Shown here in pieces: positions 42,186 to 49,080 of a DNA stretch of 64,000 nt; position 1 is the first letter of the stretch; each line of letters opens with the position of its first letter. Location: contig NZ_SJKA01000001.1 of assembly GCF_004331435.1 (NCBI RefSeq), positions 496,001 to 560,000 on the forward strand, read 5' to 3'. Source of the stretch: Kribbella sindirgiensis (lineage in GTDB: Bacteria > Actinomycetota > Actinomycetes > Propionibacteriales > Kribbellaceae). The notes below the pieces were generated by a model. That model worked only from the letters and a program-made list of their open reading frames with translations. It did no database searches and was not told the DNA's origin. Position numbers and translations under genes: made by a program.

Positions 42186-42557
42186 ATGAGCCACAAATAC
42201 GCGTTGAAAGGTGTAGTGCTGGACGCGCCGGACCCGCGGGCGCTCGGGGAGTTCTACAGTCAGTTGCTCGGCTGGGACCTGAACGCCCACGACGACACGT
42301 GGGTCACCGTCTGGAATCCCGACCTCCCGACCGGGTTGTCCATCCAGCTGGAGCCGAACTATCAGCCGCCCACCTGGCCGAGTGAGACCGGCGTCCAGCA
42401 GATGCAGCTACACCTGGACATTCAGGTGGATGATCTCGAGTCGGCGCACCAGCGGGCGATGGACGCCGGGGCACGGCTGATGGAGTTCCAGCCGCAGCCC
42501 GACGTCCGGGTGTACGCCGACCCGGTCGGTCACATCTTCTGCTTCTTCACCGCTTGA
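42186..42557 (+). CDS. VOC-family (glyoxalase/bleomycin-resistance-like) protein
   Basis: 123 residues, two beta-alpha-beta-beta-beta modules typical of VOC proteins: VVLDAPDPRALGEFYSQLLG in the first and LHLDIQVDDLESAHQRAMDA with YADPVGHIFCFF in the second. The metal-ligand His and acidic residues are only partly recognisable. VOC proteins bind metals and small ligands, acting as dioxygenases, lyases or binding proteins for antibiotics. Start 10 bp after the methyltransferase stop; the end overlaps the convergent SqdB gene. Confidence 0.88.
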   Translation: MSHKYALKGVVLDAPDPRALGEFYSQLLGWDLNAHDDTWVTVWNPDLPTGLSIQLEPNYQPPTWPSETGVQQMQLHLDIQVDDLESAHQRAMDAGARLMEFQPQPDVRVYADPVGHIFCFFTA

Positions 42558-43701
42558 GGTGACCCTGCCAGCGGACCGTCGGCAGTAGCGCCGCCGCGTC
42601 GACGCGGTCCTTGTTGGCGGAGACGATGTCGAACATCGACTCGATCAGGGTGTCCGACAGCAGGTGCGGCTGGAGGCCGAGGCCGACCAGACCGGTGTGC
42701 TTGACGTTGTAGTAGTGCTCGGCCAGCTCGACCCGTGGGTTGTCCAGGTGCTCGACCTGGACCGGGCCGGGGAAGCACTCGGCGACCAGGCCGGCGAGCT
42801 GCGACACCGAGTAGCTCTCGGTCATCTGGTTGAAGACCCGGAACTCGCCCGCGTCCGCCGGGTTCTCCACCGCGAGCCGGATGCACTCGACGGTGTCCCG
42901 GATGTCCAGGAACCCGCGGGTCTGCCCGCCGCTGCCGTAGACGGTCAGCGGCTCGCCGAGCACCGCCTGAATGACGAACCGGTTGAGCACCGTGCCGAAC
43001 ACCGCGTCGTAGTCGAACCGCGTCGCCAGCCGCGCGTCCCGCACGGTCTGGTCGGTCTGCTGCCCGTACACCACGCCCTGGTTGAGGTCGGTGACGCGCA
43101 TCCCCCAGATCCGGCAGCCGAACTCGAGGTTGTGCGAGTCGTGCACCTTGCTGAGGTGGTAGAACGAGCCCGGCTTCTTCGGGTAGAGCATCCGGTCCTT
43201 GCGGCCGTTGTGCTCGACCTCCAGCCAGCCTTCCTCGATGTCGATGTTCGGCGTGCCGTACTCACCCATCGTGCCGAGCTTCACCAGATGGATGTCCGGG
43301 TTGATCTCGGCGATGGCGTACATCAGGTTCAGCGTGCCGACCACATTGTTGTGCTGGGTGTAGACGGCGTGCTCGCGGTCGATCATCGAGTACGGCGCGG
43401 CGCGCTGCTCGGCGAAGTGCACGATCGCGTCCGGGTTGAACTCGGTGAGCACCCGGTAGACGAAGTCCGCGTCGAGCAGATCACCGACGTACGCCGGGAT
43501 CCGCCGGCCGGAGACCTCCTCCCAGGCCGCGACCCGACTCTCGAGATCCTCGATCGGGACCAGGCTCTGGACGCCCAGCTCGCGGTCGTAACCGCGCCGG
43601 GCCATGTTGTCGAGCACGGCCGTGTCATGGCCGCGGTCGGAGAGGTGCAGTGCAGTCGGCCACCCTAGGTAGCCGTCACCGCCCAGGACGAGTACGCGCA
43701 C
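42547..43701 (-). CDS. UDP-sulfoquinovose synthase-like NAD-dependent enzyme
   Basis: 384 residues, extended SDR. Motif GGDGYLGWPTALHLSDRGHD binds NAD. The segment MGEYGTPNIDIEEGW, followed by YHLSKVHDSHN and TDLNQGVVYG, matches the SQD1/SqdB signature, as does NPRVELAEHYYNVKHTGLVG near the end. SqdB makes UDP-sulfoquinovose from UDP-glucose and sulfite, the head group of sulfolipid. Tyr and Lys of YHLSK are the catalytic pair. No sulfolipid glycosyltransferase is in view, so the product may go to another glycan. GTG at 43701 chosen because it begins the Rossmann strand. Confidence 0.85.
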   Translation of the reverse strand: MRVLVLGGDGYLGWPTALHLSDRGHDTAVLDNMARRGYDRELGVQSLVPIEDLESRVAAWEEVSGRRIPAYVGDLLDADFVYRVLTEFNPDAIVHFAEQRAAPYSMIDREHAVYTQHNNVVGTLNLMYAIAEINPDIHLVKLGTMGEYGTPNIDIEEGWLEVEHNGRKDRMLYPKKPGSFYHLSKVHDSHNLEFGCRIWGMRVTDLNQGVVYGQQTDQTVRDARLATRFDYDAVFGTVLNRFVIQAVLGEPLTVYGSGGQTRGFLDIRDTVECIRLAVENPADAGEFRVFNQMTESYSVSQLAGLVAECFPGPVQVEHLDNPRVELAEHYYNVKHTGLVGLGLQPHLLSDTLIESMFDIVSANKDRVDAAALLPTVRWQGHLKR

Positions 43702-43858
43702 GGCTCGGCCGCCTTCCGGTCGGGAAACGTCGTCATACTCCTTCCTATCCCGAGTACCCACTCCAGTAACGTGACCAGTCCCACCTATTCGCTGGCAATC
43801 GGCTGAGAATTGCCGGCGTACTGCCGCAGGCTGGTGTGGGGGTGCAGAATAGGCCGCG

Positions 43859-44329
43859 ATGCGCGTACTCACCAAGGCCTATCTCTCCCGCAGCCGATTG
43901 TTGCTGTGGGCGAAGTACTCTGCGTCCTCCGTGATCGCCACCGTGGTCAGCCAGGTGGCGTTCGCGCTGTGTTACTGGTTCGGTACGGCGGCGATCGTCG
44001 CGAGCCTGGTCGCCTGGGTCTCCGGCGTGGTGCCGAACTACGTGCTGAACCGCCGCTGGACCTGGGGCCGCAGCGGGCAGAAGTTGCCGTACACAATCAT
44101 CGTGGTCGGGTCGGCGATCATAGCCGCGGTGGTCACGTCCGTGACCGATCACCTGGTGCAGCCCCTCGAGTCGCATCTGTGGAAGACCGCTCTGGTGACC
44201 GGCTCGTACCTCGGGACCTATGCGGTGCTGTTCATCGTGAAGTTCGTGCTGTTCGACCGGCTGGTGTTCGCCAGGACCGGCGCCGCCCCCGCCGAAGCAC
44301 GTACTCCCGTAGCCACGTCGTCGTCATGA
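43859..44329 (+). CDS. GtrA-family membrane protein
   Basis: 156 residues, four helices with the GtrA core: LLLWAKYSASSVIATVVSQV, NYVLNRRWTWGRSG and a final FDRLVFAR. GtrA proteins are thought to flip polyprenyl-phosphate-linked sugars across the membrane. The C-terminus overlaps the convergent glycosyltransferase fusion by 98 bases, an unusually long tail-to-tail overlap in which both ends are low-complexity. It fits a glycan-decoration set with its neighbours. Confidence 0.88.
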   Translation: MRVLTKAYLSRSRLLLWAKYSASSVIATVVSQVAFALCYWFGTAAIVASLVAWVSGVVPNYVLNRRWTWGRSGQKLPYTIIVVGSAIIAAVVTSVTDHLVQPLESHLWKTALVTGSYLGTYAVLFIVKFVLFDRLVFARTGAAPAEARTPVATSSS

Positions 44330-46427
44330 CCCGCCCGTAGTTCGCGCCGTACACAAGGCCGGGGCCCTTCTTGCTGCTGCCGTCTCCACGGCGGCGCATC
44401 GTCATCGGCAGCTCGACCACGCGGGCTTGCAGCGCGAGCGCGCCCAACAGGAGTTCGGACGACTGGTACTGCGCTTCACGCAGCGTCACCGCCGTCGCCA
44501 GCTCAGCCCGCATCGCACGGAACCCGAACGACGTGTCGGTCAGCTTCTGGCGCGTGAGGACCGACGCGAGGACGGCGAACACCCGGACGCCGACCCAGCG
44601 CAGCCGGCTGTCCGCGTCCTCCGCTCCGAGGCGGCGCGACCCGGTGACGAAGTCGGCCCGGTCGAGCAGGATCGGCTCCAGAAGGGTTTCCAGCTCGTCG
44701 TTGTCGTACTGACCGTCCGCGTCGGTTGTGACGACGTACTGCGCTCCGCCTTGCGCTGCCAGGTGGTACCCGAGCCGGAGCGCCGCGCCCTGACCACGGT
44801 TGCTCTTGGCAACACATACGTAGGCCCCGTGTTCACGGGCGACCTCGGCGGTGTTGTCGGTGGCGCCGTCCACGACGACGAGCACATCGACCGGGAGCCC
44901 CGCGCAGGTCTTCGGCATGTTGGTGAGCACGGGCCCGATGCCGTCAGCCTCGTTGTAGGCGGCGATGACTACTACGACTGGAGCGAACTCTGTTGTTTTC
45001 AGGTCCTTTGCGGCTTCGGAGTCCACGGCGTCCGGGTAGTCCGCCATCGGAGGTCGTGCCTGGTCCTTGCCGAGCACCGCACGTAAGCCGATGGCACCTG
45101 CCAACGGGAACAACACCAGGCCCGGCAGTTGGTAGCGCCAGGAGAACTCAAAGGCCGCTGAGCCAAGCAAGAGGATCGCTCCGGCCGCAACAGGCAGGAG
45201 CGCTGCTGCGCGGAGTCCAGATCCCTTTGCTCGCCCCAGCCCGGCTACTGCGGCCAGTGCGATCAGAGCGCTCAGACCGAGCAGTGTGCCGGACGTGTAG
45301 CCGCCGTGGAGCTGGTAAGCGCGCAGAACGACCGCGGGCCCGTGAGAGACGTGTGGCTCGGACCCTCCCCATTTCACCGCGGCCTTTGCGGTGTTGGGGT
45401 CTTTGAGGTTCGGGTAGGTCAGCTGGAACTGCCAGCGGTCCAGCGGTACGTCGTTCGGCTCGCTGGTCCGAGTAGGTGCGAATCCCTTCGCGAAGTCTTT
45501 CAGCGCTGCCCAGGTCACGTCCAGCGGCTGGTGCTTGATGACCTCGTGTGCGAACTCGGTCGCCAGTTGACGCTTCGTCGTACCGGGTGGAAGCGGGCCG
45601 GGCCAGTTCGGGTCGCCGTAGTGGTTGTGGGCGTAGTTGTCCACGCCTAGGCGTTGGCCGAGCGGTTCCTTCGGGCAGAACAGGCGCGTGCCCTCGTTGA
45701 GCGGCAGCTTGGCGCAGTTCGCGACCGTGGCGGTCCGCCCGTACAGGATCTGGTTCTCGGCGCCGGTGAAACCCCAGCGGCCCGTTTCCGCGTGGTAGTA
45801 GCCCGCGTACGCGGCGAAGACGATGCCGAATCCCGCGACGGCGGCTGCTGTACGGCGTACCTGCTGTTTCTTGGTGGCGAGGAGGTAGAGCACGACTGCG
45901 ATGAGGAGGACCAGGCCGATCGCGCGGACCGTGAAGGCGGCGCCGACCAGTACGCCGACAGCGCCCGCGCGCCGCCAGCCCGGCACGCCCTTGGCGAGGA
46001 GGAGCCAGAGGATCGCCACCAGGATCACGTCGAACGTGGTCTCGGCCATGATGTTCTGCTCGATCTGCACCTGGTACGCGTCGAGCAGGATCGGCGCGGC
46101 GGCGAACGCAGCCAGCCAGCGGTAGACCGTGAGCCTGCGCGCCAGGGCGTAGATCGCGACACCGAGCAGCAGACCGGTCAGGTGCTGCACGATCACTACG
46201 AAGGTGAGTCCCCCGATTGCAACCAGTGGGCCGAGCACGAAGTCGTACCCGATCGGGTTGAGCTTGTCCGGGCTGAGCTCACCCATGTTGGTCAGGTACT
46301 GGACGGAGTCGGTGTAGATGATCGCCGGCCGGTACGCGACGACCGCGAGCACCCGCAGCACCATCCCCACCACCAGGAAGACGGCCAGGAGCCAGTGCTT
46401 CCTCAGTGCTCTTTGCAGCTTGCTCAC
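44232..46427 (-). CDS. Membrane protein fused to a GT2 dolichyl-phosphate-sugar synthase-like domain
   Basis: 731 residues. Residues ~1-480 hold about 11 membrane helices of the GT39/PMT-like glycosyltransferase type, with YRPAIIYTDSVQYL as the early extracytoplasmic loop. Residues ~500-730 are a GT-A family 2 domain: VVIAAYNEADGIGPVL, VVVDGATDNT, TTDADGQYDNDELE (DxD) and GSRRLGAEDADSRLRW. It would make a polyprenyl-phosphate sugar and use it in one chain. GTG at 46427 overlaps the epimerase stop (GTGA). Partner of the neighbouring GtrA protein by context. Confidence 0.88.
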   Translation of the reverse strand: MSKLQRALRKHWLLAVFLVVGMVLRVLAVVAYRPAIIYTDSVQYLTNMGELSPDKLNPIGYDFVLGPLVAIGGLTFVVIVQHLTGLLLGVAIYALARRLTVYRWLAAFAAAPILLDAYQVQIEQNIMAETTFDVILVAILWLLLAKGVPGWRRAGAVGVLVGAAFTVRAIGLVLLIAVVLYLLATKKQQVRRTAAAVAGFGIVFAAYAGYYHAETGRWGFTGAENQILYGRTATVANCAKLPLNEGTRLFCPKEPLGQRLGVDNYAHNHYGDPNWPGPLPPGTTKRQLATEFAHEVIKHQPLDVTWAALKDFAKGFAPTRTSEPNDVPLDRWQFQLTYPNLKDPNTAKAAVKWGGSEPHVSHGPAVVLRAYQLHGGYTSGTLLGLSALIALAAVAGLGRAKGSGLRAAALLPVAAGAILLLGSAAFEFSWRYQLPGLVLFPLAGAIGLRAVLGKDQARPPMADYPDAVDSEAAKDLKTTEFAPVVVVIAAYNEADGIGPVLTNMPKTCAGLPVDVLVVVDGATDNTAEVAREHGAYVCVAKSNRGQGAALRLGYHLAAQGGAQYVVTTDADGQYDNDELETLLEPILLDRADFVTGSRRLGAEDADSRLRWVGVRVFAVLASVLTRQKLTDTSFGFRAMRAELATAVTLREAQYQSSELLLGALALQARVVELPMTMRRRGDGSSKKGPGLVYGANYGRVMTTTWLREYVLRRGRRRSWRTPAGRTARTSR

Positions 46428-47323
46428 TGCGTTTTGAAGTACTGCCACGTCCGGGCCAGACCGTCCTCCAGCGACACCGTCGGCCGATAGCCGAGATCGT
46501 TGGCGATGTCCACGACCACGGCCGGCATCTCGCCCGCCGGCGCGTCGATGTGCTCGGCCGGCACCGGGCATCCGGTCACCGCGCGTACCGCATCGATCAT
46601 CTCGAGCACCGACACCGACCGCCCGGACCCGATGATCGCGCGCCCGTCGTACCTGCTGTCGAGCGCCAGCAGCACCCCGTTCACCACGTCGTCGATGAAC
46701 ACCAGGTCCCGCCGCTGCCGCCCGTCGCCGTACACCTTCACCCCGGTGCCGCTCAGCGCCGCCCGCATCATCCGCGGCACGAAGCTGTCCTTGTGCGACA
46801 TCCCCGGCCCGTACACATTGGTGAACCGCAGCGCCGCGGTCGCCATCCCGTAACTCCCCGAGTACGCCGACAGCAACATCTCACCCGCCGCCTTCGTCGC
46901 GCCGTACGGCGTCAACGGCCGCAACGGCAGGTCCGCGGTGATGGTCGACGTACCGACATCCCCCACAACCGCGTTCGTCGACGCCAGCACGAACCGGTCC
47001 ACGCCACTACCGCGACTCAACTCCAGCAGAACCTGGGTAATCGTCACGTTCTGCGCGAACGTCTGCATCGGCGCGTCCACCGACCGCAACACCGACGTCA
47101 ACGCCGCCAGATGCACCACCGCCGTAGGCCGAGTCTCAAACGCCGCAACACAAGTCTCCTGCTCCGCAAGATCCCCCGTCACCACATGCACCCCGGAATC
47201 CCACGAAGGATCCGGCGGCTCCCGATCCACCGCAGTAACCAACACCCCCCCCCCCCGCAACGCCCCCACCAAACCCCGCCCCACAAACCCCGACGCCCCC
47301 GTGACCAGCACACGTTCGTCCAT
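46424..47323 (-). CDS. NAD-dependent sugar epimerase/dehydratase
   Basis: 299 residues, extended SDR. NAD-binding GASGFVGRGL at residues ~9-18, NAVVGDVG, YGATK (Tyr-x3-Lys), RFTNVYGPG and RDLVFIDDVVNG, the usual UDP-glucose 4-epimerase/GDP-sugar epimerase-type motifs. It probably makes a nucleotide sugar for the downstream glycosyltransferase, to which it is translationally coupled. A run of 12 G residues lies in the codons for RGGGV near residue 26, a potential slippage site. Confidence 0.9.
   Translation of the reverse strand: MDERVLVTGASGFVGRGLVGALRGGGVLVTAVDREPPDPSWDSGVHVVTGDLAEQETCVAAFETRPTAVVHLAALTSVLRSVDAPMQTFAQNVTITQVLLELSRGSGVDRFVLASTNAVVGDVGTSTITADLPLRPLTPYGATKAAGEMLLSAYSGSYGMATAALRFTNVYGPGMSHKDSFVPRMMRAALSGTGVKVYGDGRQRRDLVFIDDVVNGVLLALDSRYDGRAIIGSGRSVSVLEMIDAVRAVTGCPVPAEHIDAPAGEMPAVVVDIANDLGYRPTVSLEDGLARTWQYFKTQ
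47245..47256. repeat. Homopolymer of 12 C (12 G in the coding strand)
   Basis: Within the first 30 codons of the sugar epimerase gene. In the present copy number the frame is open. A change by one base would truncate the enzyme early, so it could act as an on/off switch or be a site of sequencing error. Confidence 0.9.
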
Positions 47324-47395
47324 ACCCTCAACCTACCCGCGCCCCCACACCGCGGGCCACGGACCGCCTCTCAGCCACAGTGCCGATACAAGCCG

Positions 47396-47743
47396 TCACT
47401 GACCGGACGGAACTGGCTCGTTCGGATACAACTGCTGCCACAACCAGAGAAGGAACTCGTCATCTGTGCTCCAGTCGTCGCCGTCGGCGGCGAGGCCTAT
47501 CGCGTCGCTCGGCAATCCTTCGCGGTCGCCCGCCAACAGCCGCGACAGCTCCGACCTGAAGGTCTGCAACTCCGCGTCGTCAGGGCGATCGCTCTGCGCC
47601 CGGCGTTTCAGGGCGGCGAAGTTGTCCGGGTCGGCCTCGGAATGAAGATGGGACTGCACAACCGCCAGGAAGGTGGCGAACGGCGCATCGCTGTGCTTCA
47701 GCCAGTACTCGCCGGAGTAGCTCACGTGGATCTCCTCAGTCAT
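47396..47743 (-). CDS. Probable immunity protein
   Basis: 115 residues, acidic, no signal peptide or membrane helix. It begins with a YSGEYWLKHSDAPFATFLAV segment and ends in DDEFLLWLWQQLYPNEP, like small CdiI/Imm-type proteins of contact-dependent systems. The ATG overlaps the toxin stop by four bases (ATGA), which is the usual toxin-immunity order. The family is not certain; position and size carry most of the argument. Confidence 0.65.
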   Translation of the reverse strand: MTEEIHVSYSGEYWLKHSDAPFATFLAVVQSHLHSEADPDNFAALKRRAQSDRPDDAELQTFRSELSRLLAGDREGLPSDAIGLAADGDDWSTDDEFLLWLWQQLYPNEPVPSGQ

Positions 47744-49077
47744 TCTTCGAACGGACGCGGGAAGAGCGTGTAGATTCCGTACCTCTTGGCTTCAAGATTC
47801 CGCTTGAAGACGATCTTGATGTCGCCGCCTTCGAACGTCGGAATCCGTTCGACCTCTGGTTCGGGCATCTCCGAGAGATCCCCGCCGGCCCTTGCGACTT
47901 GCAACCATTCTTTCCGAGCAGCCTTCGCCTCCGGCCAGCCCTTCAGCGTGAATCCCGAACAGAACTCGTGACCGTCCGACCCCAAGAGCTCCGCGATGGG
48001 TACGGCGATGTCACGAGGCTGGACGTTCTCGTCGAAGGGCCTGTCCAGCACCGCGCGCACCTCAGGGTGCTCCGCCGCCATGACATAGACCGCGGCAAGA
48101 GCCGTCGCGTCATGAACCCTCGTCGAATCCTTGCCGCAATAATGCTGCTTGGAGTCGTCGATGCCGTCGACGCCAAGCGCCCGTTTCTCGGGGTCCGGCT
48201 GCGCCGGGTCTTCGTTGAAAGCGACCCTGCGGGCTTGCATCTCGTCGGAGCCCATCGCGCCGTGGCGGATGTGACCATGACCGTCCGACTGGTCGATCGA
48301 GGCGTACACGCTCTGGACGATCGGCTCGCATTCCGCGGCCGGCGCCAGCCAGGGACGGGTGTCCTTGCTGGCGGCGATGTAGGCCACTCCATTCCGTTCG
48401 TCCTCCGCCCGTCGGTCATTTCCTTCGGTCCGGTCATCAGGCTGAACGTCGTCCGCCTCGGATACCTCGGGTTTCGGCGGTCGCGCCATCGCCAGCCTCT
48501 CTGGATCCCAACGGTCGAAGCGGGACTTGATCGGCTCGCTGTCGACCTCGGTGTCGACCGAGAACGGCACGGATACATCTGCTGCCTCCTCGGCCGGATC
48601 CCCGCTGTTGTCCTCGGCATCGGTTGCTGCGCCGGACGATTCGTCCTCCATCTGCTCTGCAACTCGTCTGCCGGTCACGGTTTCCTCGGACTGATCAGAC
48701 TCGGCGTCGGCCACCGGCTGTGCGGCCTCCCTCGCGACGTACTGCTCCTCGACGCCAGGCTCGGCGCCCCAACCCAGGCGCGTGAATCTCGGGTCGCGGA
48801 GCATCTGCTCGCGCAGGTCGGCAGACAGGTGATCAGGCGTCTCTTGGCTGGTCGTTTGAGTGCCGTCGGACAGCCTGGCTTCGACGGGCCGGTCTGCTTC
48901 GGCTCGGCCTCGTTCGTCAGCGGGCTCGGCCGCTTCCGACACGACCCGATCCTCAGCAGGTTCCTGTCGCCTGTCGATCTCCGCGTCCGGTCGTCGGTCG
49001 ACCGGGGCCGGGTCGAGACGCGGCTCGTCGGGGTCGCTCGGCTCGATGGGTTCCGATGGTCGAGACGGTCGATCCAT
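47740..49077 (-). CDS. Putative polymorphic toxin with disordered N-terminus
   Basis: 445 residues. Residues 1-~230 are Pro/Glu/Asp/Arg-rich, without signal peptide, and act like a long flexible leader. Residues ~231-445 form a compact domain with GHGHIRHGAMGSDEMQARRV (His267, His269, His272), YCGKDSTRVHDA, HEFCSGFTLKGW and a final FEGGDIKIVFKR strand pair. His, Arg, Asp and Cys positions look catalytic, as in nuclease or ADP-ribosyl-type toxins, but I cannot name the activity. It lies three bases after the ATPase gene and before an immunity-like gene. Confidence 0.65.
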   Translation of the reverse strand: MDRPSRPSEPIEPSDPDEPRLDPAPVDRRPDAEIDRRQEPAEDRVVSEAAEPADERGRAEADRPVEARLSDGTQTTSQETPDHLSADLREQMLRDPRFTRLGWGAEPGVEEQYVAREAAQPVADAESDQSEETVTGRRVAEQMEDESSGAATDAEDNSGDPAEEAADVSVPFSVDTEVDSEPIKSRFDRWDPERLAMARPPKPEVSEADDVQPDDRTEGNDRRAEDERNGVAYIAASKDTRPWLAPAAECEPIVQSVYASIDQSDGHGHIRHGAMGSDEMQARRVAFNEDPAQPDPEKRALGVDGIDDSKQHYCGKDSTRVHDATALAAVYVMAAEHPEVRAVLDRPFDENVQPRDIAVPIAELLGSDGHEFCSGFTLKGWPEAKAARKEWLQVARAGGDLSEMPEPEVERIPTFEGGDIKIVFKRNLEAKRYGIYTLFPRPFEE

Positions 49078-49080
49078 GCG

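Noticed and set aside
46424-47323. Frameshifted epimerase because of the G12 tract
   Set aside because: With 12 residues the frame reads through from the NAD motif to the end, so the gene is intact as given.
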